Shown here one piece after another: positions 32,724 through 41,371 of a stretch of DNA of 64,000 nucleotides. A program made the translations under genes and the position numbers. The first letter of the stretch is position 1. Each line of letters opens with the position of its first letter. The notes below the pieces were generated by a model. It was not told where the DNA came from. It made no database searches and saw only the letters and a list, made by a program, of their open reading frames with translations. The stretch is taken from assembly GCA_947177525.1 (NCBI GenBank), contig CAMWUW010000003.1, positions 1-64,000 on the forward strand, written 5' to 3'. This DNA comes from an uncultured Bacteroidales bacterium (GTDB lineage: Bacteria > Bacteroidota > Bacteroidia > Bacteroidales > UBA932).

Positions 32724-35564
32724 ATGCAGAGACGTTTGGTTATATTATTATTGATGTTGCTATTGCTTCCGGCCGGAGGTGCCGGTATCTGTGCGTCTCC
32801 CGTGCCTACGAAAAGGTGCACCGTCAGCGGCAGCATCTCAGAGTCCGGCACCGGCGTTCCGGTTGCAGGTGCAGTCGTGCGTCTTGGCCGTGACTACCTG
32901 TGGACAACTGCGGATGCCGCCGGAAACTTCACCTTTGACAATGTATATGAGGGAAAATATGCAATAGAAGTTTCATGCCTCGGATATGTTACTGTCTCTT
33001 TGGGCATCAAAGTCACGGAAAATATGCCGCCGCTTGAAATTGTCTTGCACGAAAACTCGCTTGCGCTTGACGAAGTTGTTGTGACTGCAAAGGCTAAAGA
33101 CGGGACCGGAACATCTCATTCATTGGGCCGGGATGCTCTGAATCATCTTCAGATATCCAACATGACAGATGTGGCCGCACTTCTTCCGGGCGGCAAGACT
33201 GTCAATCCGGACCTGACCTCGGACAACGTGCTTTCCCTTCGCGAAGGCGGTTCTGCTGCCGGAAATGCCTCATTCGGAACCGCAGTGGAAGTCGATGGCG
33301 TAAGATTCGGCAACAACGCCTCTTTTTCCGGAATGTCCGGTGTCAGCACCAGGAGCGTGGCTGTTGAAAACATAGAGTCAATAGAAGTCATAACAGGAGT
33401 CCCTTCTGCAGAATACGGTGACCTGAACAGCGGAATAGTCAAAATCAACACGCGCCGCGGCCGCACTCCCGTAAACGTGACCTTTACCGTCAATCCCCGT
33501 CTTTATCAGGCATCTGCGTCGAAAGGAATAGACCTTCAGAAGGATAAGGGCATCCTGAATGTCAGTGCCGAATGGGCGCGTGCCGTCAAAAAAATCGTTT
33601 CCCCGTATCAGTCATATACCAGAAGCGGAATGTCAATGACATACAGCAATACCTTCCGTAAGGTCCTGCGCTTTGAGGCGTCTGCATCCGGAAACATAGG
33701 CGGAATGAATACCAAAGACGACCCTGACGCATTCAAAGGAGAATTTCAGAAAGAAAGAGACAACGTTTTCAGAGGGAGCACCTCCATGACATGGCTCCTC
33801 AACAGACCGGGAGTGACAGACCTTAAATTCGATGCTTCCGTCAACTTCTGCGACAATCTCCTCCATTATCACAAATTTGAGTCATACGGCTCCCAGCAGC
33901 CGGCAGTACACGCTCCGGCAGAAGGCTATTTCCTTGCGGAAAGGCTTCCCCTGACATATTTTTCAGATTGCATAACCGATTCAAAAGAGCTTGATTTTGC
34001 AGCTTCCGTAAAATATAACTGGCATGTGCGCTGGAACGAAGTGCGCAGTTCTCTCAAGGCCGGAATCCAATGGAAAGCCAACGGCAATGCCGGAAAAGGA
34101 GAGTATTATGAAGACCCTTCCCTCGCTGCGAACGGCTACAGGCCGAGACCTTACAGTGATTATCCGTTTATGCACAATCTTTCCGTATATGCGGAAGAGC
34201 ACCTGACCGTACCTGTAGGTGAAACACGGCTGGAAGTGACGGCTGGCCTGCGCCTTGAGAATGTGTTCATAAAAGGGGCGCAGTACAATGGCATGACGAC
34301 CCTTTCTCCGAGATTCAATGCGAAATGGAAATTCACTGACAGCTTTGCCTTGAGAGGCGGCTGGGGGATTACTGAAAAGCTCCCTTCATATTATATACTT
34401 TATCCTAAGCCCGAGTACCGCGACATCCAGACATTCGGACTGTCGCATGGAGGCAGTGCTTCATATGTCTACTATACAATGCCTTACATGATGCGTCACA
34501 ATCCGGACCTCAAATGGCAGAGAAACAGAAACTCTGAACTTGGCATTGACCTGTCCTTCCTCGGAACAAAGATTTCCCTTGTCGGATTCTATAATGTAAC
34601 CGTTTCGCCTTATAATTTCATTAATATATACGATCCTTACTCATATAATATATGGCAGCGTCCGGAAGGTTTTTCTGTACCTTCAAATCCGCATATTAAG
34701 GTTGACAGCAGCACGGGGGCCGTCTATGTCGGGGACGGAAGCGGGGCATGGGCTCCGATGGAACTGAAAGTCACAGACCGTACTTTTGCCAAATCGAACA
34801 GCCAGGGAAACGGGGCGGACGTGCACAGGGCAGGGGCGGAACTTGTGGTAGAATTTCCTGAAATCAGGCCATTGCGCACGGTTTTCAGACTCGATGCCTC
34901 ATATGCATATACCGGTTATGTGAATGACTGCCTTTCATACTATTACCAGAACGGGTGGTCGCATACATCGCTTCCGAACCGTTCGTATCAGTATGTCGGA
35001 ATATATGCCAACGGGGGCAGCAGCAACCCTGTCGTAAACGGGAAAATAACCCACAACCTCGATGCCAACCTTACGGCCATTACACATATCCCGCAGGCAA
35101 GGCTGGTTGTTACATGCCGTCTTGAGATGGCTTTCCTGCGTCTTAGCCGGAACCTTTCGGAGCATGGAGGAGCGGCATACGCATTCAATGTCGGAGAAAC
35201 GGACAATGTGCCTGCCGGAGGAGACATTTATGACGGGACCTCATATACCGCTGTCTATCCGGTTGCATATATGGACCTTGACGGGAACGTACATCCTTTT
35301 ACTGCTGCGGAAGCCGCGGATCCGGAATATGCGAACCTTATTCTGAAATCGTCGAATGCGTACACTTTTGCACGTGACGGCTATGGCCCGTACCTGTCCG
35401 CAAACCTTAGCATAACAAAAGAAATAGGTGACCATGTCTCCCTTTCGTTCTTTGCAAATAATTTCACAAATTCGAGACCTTATGTGAAATCTTTCGCAAC
35501 GGGAGTCGGGGCGATATTTACACCGGCATTTTATTATGGCCTGACGTGCCGTCTAAAGTTTTAG
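32724..35564 (+). CDS. TonB-dependent receptor with regulatory-like domain, cargo unknown
   Basis: 946 residues from the ATG at 32724, just before a hydrophobic signal (RLVILLLMLLLLPAGGAG). A carboxypeptidase-D regulatory-like domain (about 30-110, VSGSISESGTGVPVAGAVV) is followed by a plug (DALNHLQISNMTDVAALLPGG, ENIESIEVITGVPSAEYGDLNSG) and a barrel ending FYYGLTCRLKF. There is no STN domain, so it does not signal through FecR. It heads an operon with a DUF4876 lipoprotein, a DUF6850-type outer-membrane protein and a FISUMP-type lipoprotein, so it is the import channel of a surface complex; whether for a metal complex or another nutrient is not visible. The start is uncertain: in-frame ATGs at 32622, 32673 and 32679 also exist. 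Confidence 0.85.
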   Translation: MQRRLVILLLMLLLLPAGGAGICASPVPTKRCTVSGSISESGTGVPVAGAVVRLGRDYLWTTADAAGNFTFDNVYEGKYAIEVSCLGYVTVSLGIKVTENMPPLEIVLHENSLALDEVVVTAKAKDGTGTSHSLGRDALNHLQISNMTDVAALLPGGKTVNPDLTSDNVLSLREGGSAAGNASFGTAVEVDGVRFGNNASFSGMSGVSTRSVAVENIESIEVITGVPSAEYGDLNSGIVKINTRRGRTPVNVTFTVNPRLYQASASKGIDLQKDKGILNVSAEWARAVKKIVSPYQSYTRSGMSMTYSNTFRKVLRFEASASGNIGGMNTKDDPDAFKGEFQKERDNVFRGSTSMTWLLNRPGVTDLKFDASVNFCDNLLHYHKFESYGSQQPAVHAPAEGYFLAERLPLTYFSDCITDSKELDFAASVKYNWHVRWNEVRSSLKAGIQWKANGNAGKGEYYEDPSLAANGYRPRPYSDYPFMHNLSVYAEEHLTVPVGETRLEVTAGLRLENVFIKGAQYNGMTTLSPRFNAKWKFTDSFALRGGWGITEKLPSYYILYPKPEYRDIQTFGLSHGGSASYVYYTMPYMMRHNPDLKWQRNRNSELGIDLSFLGTKISLVGFYNVTVSPYNFINIYDPYSYNIWQRPEGFSVPSNPHIKVDSSTGAVYVGDGSGAWAPMELKVTDRTFAKSNSQGNGADVHRAGAELVVEFPEIRPLRTVFRLDASYAYTGYVNDCLSYYYQNGWSHTSLPNRSYQYVGIYANGGSSNPVVNGKITHNLDANLTAITHIPQARLVVTCRLEMAFLRLSRNLSEHGGAAYAFNVGETDNVPAGGDIYDGTSYTAVYPVAYMDLDGNVHPFTAAEAADPEYANLILKSSNAYTFARDGYGPYLSANLSITKEIGDHVSLSFFANNFTNSRPYVKSFATGVGAIFTPAFYYGLTCRLKF

Positions 35565-35567
35565 AGC

Positions 35568-36797
35568 ATGAGAAGAAACCTTTATATTATATTTTGTCTT
35601 GTCCTGCTGGGCGTGTCTTGCGAGTCTATCCGCAAAGCCAATCCGTATGAAGATTCGCTGAATGTGCTTCGTGTGGACATTGTGTATCCGGATGGCTTCG
35701 GAAATGCACCTCATGAGGGAATAGAAGTGCTTGTGGAGGATATTGCCTCCGGAGCACGCTATGTGGGCAGGACAGATGCCTCGGGAGAAGCCGGCTTCAA
35801 TGTCCCCGATGGACTTTACCGTGTCAACGCAAGTGCAAAAATGGCTACGGACATGTTTAACGGGGCTGCGGACAAGGTCGCTGTCACCGGAGGTTCAGTT
35901 GAACTGCTCCTGCCTATGGTGCACTCCAAGACTGGCGTAATAGTGATAAAGGAACTTTATTGCGGAGGCTGCAAAAAACTGCCGCAGGAGGGGAACTATC
36001 AGTCAGACCAATATATGATACTGCATAACAATGACTATGAAGTGCAGTATCTTGACAGCCTTTGCATAGGCACAATGGCTCCGTATAATTCCAATGGCGT
36101 AAACTATTTCGTATCCAAGGACCCGGAGTCCGGCACGACGGTTTATCCTGAATTTGTCCCGATTATACAGGCAATATGGCAGTTTCCGGGTGACGGCAGG
36201 TCTTTCCCGCTTCAGCCGGGGGAGGATGCTGTTGTGTGTTTCCGCGGTGCTGTTGACCATACTGTACAATATCCTCTTTCCGTAAATCTGAACCGTCCGG
36301 AGTGTTTTGTATGCTATAATCCGACGTATTTCCCAAATACCGAGTATCATCCGGCTCCGGGAGACATGGTGTCGCAGTCGCGCTATCTTGATGTCGTGAT
36401 AAAGACGGGGCAAGCCAACGCGTACACCTTGTCAATCAGCTCTCCTGCCCTGATGGTCTTCCGTTCTTCAGGCATTTCCATGCAGGACTATGTCAGGCAG
36501 GCAGACAACATAACCCCAGTGCCGGGCAGTGCAGTGGACAACGTAATCAAGATTCCTTATGAATGGGTCATGGATGCGGTAGAGGTCTTTGACGGAAGGT
36601 CAGCCGATAATTCCAAGCGTCTTTCACCGGTGCTTGATGCCGGATATGTCCTGCAGACGGACGTTTTTATGGGAACAAGCCTTATGCGCCATAAAGACGA
36701 GGATGAAAGTGCCAAGGCAGGATACGAGGTGCTTGCCGACACGAATAATTCGCTTCAGGATTTTTATGAAACCACGAAACAGTCTCTCCATGAATAA
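35568..36797 (+). CDS. DUF4876 surface lipoprotein
   Basis: A 409-residue lipoprotein (lipobox LLGVSC, Cys18). Residues 30-125 form a carboxypeptidase-like beta sandwich (EGIEVLVEDIASGARYVGRTDASGEAGFNVPDGLYRVN). Next is the DUF4876 hallmark VIVIKELYCGGCKKLPQEGNYQSDQYMILHNN, with a CxxC, and a beta-rich C-terminal half including IPYEWVMDAVEVFDG. In Bacteroidetes this family sits directly behind a TonB receptor, as here (3-base gap), and is likely its surface-exposed partner. The CxxC could bind metal or form a disulphide; untested. Its stop overlaps the next start. Confidence 0.8.
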   Translation: MRRNLYIIFCLVLLGVSCESIRKANPYEDSLNVLRVDIVYPDGFGNAPHEGIEVLVEDIASGARYVGRTDASGEAGFNVPDGLYRVNASAKMATDMFNGAADKVAVTGGSVELLLPMVHSKTGVIVIKELYCGGCKKLPQEGNYQSDQYMILHNNDYEVQYLDSLCIGTMAPYNSNGVNYFVSKDPESGTTVYPEFVPIIQAIWQFPGDGRSFPLQPGEDAVVCFRGAVDHTVQYPLSVNLNRPECFVCYNPTYFPNTEYHPAPGDMVSQSRYLDVVIKTGQANAYTLSISSPALMVFRSSGISMQDYVRQADNITPVPGSAVDNVIKIPYEWVMDAVEVFDGRSADNSKRLSPVLDAGYVLQTDVFMGTSLMRHKDEDESAKAGYEVLADTNNSLQDFYETTKQSLHE

Positions 36798-38298
36798 GTA
36801 CGGATGCATATTGTCTCTTTGTCTTCTGATGTGTGCCGCGTCCTCTGTCCATGCCCAGAGGTTTGAAAGAGTGCTCAGGCGCAATCCATGGCACAAATCA
36901 GAAAATGTGGCCGGCATAAGGCAGGATTCGGTGTCATGTTCCTATGCGGAGGTCTACGGCAGATATTCTTCTGGAGATTTCCGTGAATCGTGGCAGGCTC
37001 CCCGGACATGGGGTGCGGGTGCTGTGACTGAAAGCATACGGCACCTTGACCGCTTCTCTCTCAAAGGGGCATTCTCCTTTGACCAGACGGAAGGGTATGA
37101 CATGTGCGGCTCCATGTTTTCTGAGCCGGGATATTATCCGCTTGATGTACTGGAGTTTACGCCGGGACGCAAGACTAAGCAGACTTATGCGTTTGACGGC
37201 GGGATTTCTGCGGACCTGTCGGAGCATTGGAGGATTGGTGCCAAGATGGACTTTTCGGCAGCCAATCTTGCGAAGCGTAAGGATCTCCGCCACACTAACT
37301 GGAGACTTGACATGACGGTTGTGCCGGGATTCATGTATCACGGAAGCTCATTTTCAGCAGGTGCTTCTTATATTTTCAGCAAAAATGCGGAGACAATAAA
37401 TGCCGAGCAGATAGGTTCTTCCGGAACCTCTTATTTCGCTTTCATTGACAAGGGCATGATGTACGGAACGTATGCAGTATGGAACGGAAGCGGAATACAT
37501 TTGTCGGAGTCCGGTGTCAACGGCTTCCCTGTAAAGGAAATAAAAAACGGCGTATCAGTGCAGATGGAGGCCTCGGGACTTTTTGCTGATTTGCGTTACA
37601 TACGCTCCATGGGGACGGCTGGTGAAAAGGAGTCTGTCTGGTTCAGGTTTCCCGGAAATGAGGCAGGACTGCTTGCCGGATACAGGACCAGGCGTGACGG
37701 CATGGGGCACAGCGCGTTGCTTTCGTTGGGGTGGAAGCGTCAGCAGACCCATGAGAATGTGCTGGAAAAGGTCAGCGGAAACGGAGTCGCTTCTGTTGTC
37801 TGCCATGGTTCCAACATAATCGCCGCAAGAGAGACATGGCGTGCTGCTCCCGAATACGGATATGTTGCCGATATGTGGGAGATTCATGCCGAGGCGGAAT
37901 TTCTGATGAAAAACAGCCTGTCTTCTCAGATGTATCCATATATATATACTCATTCGTTGGCGGCCTTGTCTGTATGTGTGAGCGGACTTGTGCGCGTATG
38001 GAAACTGGATATAGGGATTGAGGCCGGCTGCTCGGGAGGAGTTCTGAATGAGGATGCACGCAATGAGGATGCGGACAGCGGAGTCCAGACAGCTCCTTTC
38101 AGGCTTCAGGATTGGTATGAGCTCCAGAAAGAATATTGGACGGCAACGCGGATAAATGCCGGCTTGTCCTGCCGATACAGTTTTTGGAAAGGGCTTTATT
38201 GCCGCCTGGACGCAGACTGGACACACGCATTCGGACTTTCTTATATTGCAGGCAATGACAGGATGTGCCTTGGACTTGGAGTGGGATATGAATTTTAA
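36790..38298 (+). CDS. DUF6850-like outer-membrane beta-barrel protein
   Basis: 502 residues from the ATG at 36790, which overlaps the DUF4876 stop by eight bases, implying coupled translation. Signal peptide (CILSLCLLMCAASSVHAQ). The mature chain begins RNPWHKSENVAGI and is built from long amphipathic strands (RFSLKGAFSFDQTEGYDM, WRIGAKMDFSAANLAKRKDLRHTNWRLDMTV, FSAGASYIFS), ending MCLGLGVGYEF as a barrel should. It is the usual third gene behind the receptor and DUF4876 lipoprotein. Probable role: outer-membrane partner in the same uptake system; the family name is recalled, not searched. Confidence 0.7.
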   Translation: MNKYGCILSLCLLMCAASSVHAQRFERVLRRNPWHKSENVAGIRQDSVSCSYAEVYGRYSSGDFRESWQAPRTWGAGAVTESIRHLDRFSLKGAFSFDQTEGYDMCGSMFSEPGYYPLDVLEFTPGRKTKQTYAFDGGISADLSEHWRIGAKMDFSAANLAKRKDLRHTNWRLDMTVVPGFMYHGSSFSAGASYIFSKNAETINAEQIGSSGTSYFAFIDKGMMYGTYAVWNGSGIHLSESGVNGFPVKEIKNGVSVQMEASGLFADLRYIRSMGTAGEKESVWFRFPGNEAGLLAGYRTRRDGMGHSALLSLGWKRQQTHENVLEKVSGNGVASVVCHGSNIIAARETWRAAPEYGYVADMWEIHAEAEFLMKNSLSSQMYPYIYTHSLAALSVCVSGLVRVWKLDIGIEAGCSGGVLNEDARNEDADSGVQTAPFRLQDWYELQKEYWTATRINAGLSCRYSFWKGLYCRLDADWTHAFGLSYIAGNDRMCLGLGVGYEF

Positions 38299-38364
38299 AT
38301 GTATGGACTCTCAGGTCAAGAAAATAGATGCTAAAATAAGTTTAATGCTTTAATTATTTTTGTT

Positions 38365-39210
38365 ATGAAGAAATTCTATGGGATTTTATTTGCTGCGGCT
38401 GCGATAGTGGCTGCGTGCGACAAGCCGGGCAATAACGGCACTGTGCCTTCTGATCCGGATACCGTTGTATACGGTGGTGTTACCTATAAGACCGTGACTC
38501 TTTCAAACGGCCAGGTGTGGATGGCAGAGCCTCTCCGCTATGTACCTGAAGGAAAGACTGTTTCAGCGGATCCTGCCGAGGCTGCGGGCATCTGGTATCC
38601 TTATGAGGTTGCAGACGGCAAGGCCGCTGCCTTGAAGGATGAGGCTTCTGTCGCAAAGTACGGCTATCTCTATGATGCTGCAACCGCATTCGGTGTAGGC
38701 AGCGTGACAGCTGACAACTACAATACTTTTGAGGGAGTGCGCGGAATATGTCCGGAGGGATGGCACATTCCTACACGTGCCGATTTTGTGGCGCTTTGCG
38801 GATATTCTCTCAAGGCATTGGATGAGTCTGCTCCGCTGATTGATGACACTGCCGTTTTCTACGACGATGAAATCAAAGGCGGCCCAGTTGAGAAATTCAA
38901 CGAAGGCAAATGGAACTTCGTGCCTGCAGGCTTTGTGAACAGGACTGCTTCTGACAAGACTGGCGCATATCATGCCGTCATAACCACTGAAGAGACATGC
39001 TCTATTCCTGAGTTTGTCGGCAAGCCTACAATGACGTATTTCATCGGCTCGACTGCCTATCAGTACAAAACGACCGCTACGGGTGAGCAGATCCAGTTCT
39101 TCGACATGTACGAAGTGTTTGTCAAGAATGCTCCGGCAGGAAAAGTTACTGTCGGTTATGGCAATTCTCTGTCAGGATATACTGTACGCTGCATAAAGGA
39201 CGCCGAGTAG
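38365..39210 (+). CDS. FISUMP-domain lipoprotein
   Basis: A 281-residue lipoprotein (lipobox AIVAAC, Cys18). After DTVVYGGVTYKTVTLSNGQVWMAEPLRY comes the Fibrobacter-succinogenes-major-paralogous-domain signature: KYGYLYDAATAFG ... GVRGICPEGWHIPTRADFVALCGY, closing SGYTVRCIKDAE. The domain is a common secreted or surface module whose role is not established. It lies 66 bases after the barrel gene and ends 6 bases from the convergent GH43 gene, so it is the last member of the receptor operon. Confidence 0.8.
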   Translation: MKKFYGILFAAAAIVAACDKPGNNGTVPSDPDTVVYGGVTYKTVTLSNGQVWMAEPLRYVPEGKTVSADPAEAAGIWYPYEVADGKAAALKDEASVAKYGYLYDAATAFGVGSVTADNYNTFEGVRGICPEGWHIPTRADFVALCGYSLKALDESAPLIDDTAVFYDDEIKGGPVEKFNEGKWNFVPAGFVNRTASDKTGAYHAVITTEETCSIPEFVGKPTMTYFIGSTAYQYKTTATGEQIQFFDMYEVFVKNAPAGKVTVGYGNSLSGYTVRCIKDAE

Positions 39211-39216
39211 GCCCGA

Positions 39217-41073
39217 CTATCTATCCACACGGACCCATCCGACCTGCATCCATCCGCTGTCATTCTTTTTTGCATGGCGGTTGCAGAACAAGCCGAATTT
39301 GGCTCCTATCCATTTTCCCGGGCGGGCTGTGAATGTACTTGACGCGGTTTCAGAGGACTGGAGCCGCGTCCATTTTTTGCCGTCTGTGCTGTAGTGGAAG
39401 GTACATTCGGCTGCAGGAACATCTCCTTTGCGGGGTTCGGATTTTACACTTACCCTGAGGAACACATCCGTTGCCATGTAGTCAAGGGGAGCTACTGCCG
39501 GTACTGTAGTGGACATGTATTTGTCGGAATAAGGCACAGGAAGAGGATTTGAAGGAAGCTTTGCCGAAGCAAGCACTTTTTCTTCTGTGCCTTTCAGCGC
39601 ATTGCTGCACTCGACATATTGCAGGATGACACCTTCTTCTGTGTCTGTGAGTTTCAGTGCCGCGTAGTCCATTCCCATGACGGCCAGTCCGCATGATTCT
39701 CCGTGTTCTTTCAATTGTGGATTAGGTACGAATCTGACTTTTGCCGTAACAGTAAAATTGTCGGCAGGGAATTTCTGCATGAGCATGTTCGGCGTGTCCG
39801 ACAGATTTTTCCAAGTTTCAGCCTGGCATACTGAATATAGTCTTATCGCTCCTTCGCCGCGGTCTGCCCCAGGATTGGCGTAGCACCAGTATGGCGAAGG
39901 CACTGCGTTCCATTGCCATTGCAGGCCGAGTACGGCTGAGTCAAATTCGTCGCTTTCTGCAGGCTGGAATACGCCTGAGTTCCGGAGATTAGGCTTCCTG
40001 TACCTCATGACAGGCTCTCCTGTTCCGTCTCCGTCGGCATCCTCACCTATGACAGGCCATCCGTCTCCGTTCCACGACATCGGCTGCAGGTGTACCACGC
40101 GTCCGTACGCATCTTTGTCCTGAAAATGAATGAACCAGTTTTCTCCGCAGGCTGTCTCGACCCAGGCACCCTGATGGGGACCGTTGACAGGAGACTTGCC
40201 TTGTGCCATGACGACTTTTTCCTCATAAGGCCCGTATGGGTTGTCTGACCTGAGTACGACCTGCCATCCTGTAGGCACGCCTCCTGCCGGTGAAAATATA
40301 TAATATTTCCCGTCTTTCTTATAAAATTTGGTTCCTTCGATTGTAGGCTGTGTCTCATGCCCGTCATAAACTATCCTGCTTGGTTCCAGAAGCTTCGTGC
40401 CATCCGGAGACATCCTGGCCACGAACAGAATGCTTTTGCTGCCGGCCCTGCTTCCTGCGCATCCGTGTGACAGATATGCATTCCCGTCTTCATCCCAAAG
40501 CGGGCACGGGTCTATGTAGCCTTTGGCTTTCACCACCCATACGGGGTCTTCCCATTGTCCCCGTGGATCATCTGTCTTGACCATGAATATTCCGCGGTCA
40601 GGATCTCCGCAATATATGTAGAACTCTCCGTTATGGTATCTTATGGCAGGCGCCCAGACACCGTTGCCGTGCTGCGGTACAGTTTTCCATGCAATTGCAT
40701 CTGCAATGTCATCGGCATCGCCGCCAGGCTGTTGCCCGAGTGTTTCCCATGGTGCGTCCGCCGGCCATCCCGGACCCGGATATCCGTTCAGTGCAGCTCC
40801 GATTATTTCCCAGTTGACGAGGTCTGTCGAGTGCAGGATCTGCAGACCTGGGAAGCATGCAAAAGAAGATGATGTCATATAGAAGTCGTCTCCGGCACGG
40901 CATACGTCCGGATCTGAGTAATCGGCATTTATTATAGGGTTTATATAATGGCTTCCTTTGTCGGGGTTCCATGTCTGAGACTGCTTCTGGGCGTTTGCGA
41001 ATTGCAGCGGGAGTATTGCGGATGCAATGCATAGAATTCCTGTCCTCAGTGATTGTCTTTTAGAAGTTTTCAT
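39217..41073 (-). CDS. Glycoside hydrolase family 43 enzyme
   Basis: 618 residues from the ATG at 41073, with signal peptide (cleavage near ANAQ). The five-bladed GH43 propeller spans about 40-350: general base Asp in NADYSDPDVCRAGDDFYM, pKa-tuning Asp in KGYIDPCPLWDEDG, general acid Glu in QPTIEGTKFYKKDG. The C-terminal 230 residues are a concanavalin-type jelly roll (WQWNAVPSPYWCY, KFPADNFTVTAKVRF) as in beta-xylosidase and arabinofuranosidase members. It releases pentose or galactose units from plant or host polysaccharide; exact linkage is not predictable. Monocistronic, transcribed from a -7 box at 41150-41157. An ATG at 41079 is also possible. Confidence 0.9.
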   Translation of the reverse strand: MKTSKRQSLRTGILCIASAILPLQFANAQKQSQTWNPDKGSHYINPIINADYSDPDVCRAGDDFYMTSSSFACFPGLQILHSTDLVNWEIIGAALNGYPGPGWPADAPWETLGQQPGGDADDIADAIAWKTVPQHGNGVWAPAIRYHNGEFYIYCGDPDRGIFMVKTDDPRGQWEDPVWVVKAKGYIDPCPLWDEDGNAYLSHGCAGSRAGSKSILFVARMSPDGTKLLEPSRIVYDGHETQPTIEGTKFYKKDGKYYIFSPAGGVPTGWQVVLRSDNPYGPYEEKVVMAQGKSPVNGPHQGAWVETACGENWFIHFQDKDAYGRVVHLQPMSWNGDGWPVIGEDADGDGTGEPVMRYRKPNLRNSGVFQPAESDEFDSAVLGLQWQWNAVPSPYWCYANPGADRGEGAIRLYSVCQAETWKNLSDTPNMLMQKFPADNFTVTAKVRFVPNPQLKEHGESCGLAVMGMDYAALKLTDTEEGVILQYVECSNALKGTEEKVLASAKLPSNPLPVPYSDKYMSTTVPAVAPLDYMATDVFLRVSVKSEPRKGDVPAAECTFHYSTDGKKWTRLQSSETASSTFTARPGKWIGAKFGLFCNRHAKKNDSGWMQVGWVRVDR

Positions 41074-41149
41074 TATCATAAATTTTTGTAAGTGCACAAT
41101 GGCCAAAAACCTGAAGCATAATTATTATGCCGGGGCGCAGGTATGAACG

Positions 41150-41157
41150 CAAATATA
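41150..41157 (-). promoter_or_regulatory. -7 box (TATATTTG) for the GH43 gene
   Basis: Minus-strand TATATTTG followed by C, 76 bp upstream of the ATG. The rest of the intergenic region 41158-41371 is AT-rich without a recognised structure. Confidence 0.55.
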
Positions 41158-41371
41158 GCAATTCTTGGAGTTTCGCGGCAGTTATAATTTAACGGTGGCG
41201 GTACTGTGGCTAAAAGTTTCTGATTATTAATAAAATATTCATACGTATAACATGTGTGTTATGTGCGCAATGGGTATAAAAATGATAAATAACAAAAAAG
41301 TTAAGCCGCAGTATTGCGGTAAATCAAGGTAAATTTCGTAGTATTGGACCGCAAATGATTTTTGCATTAAA

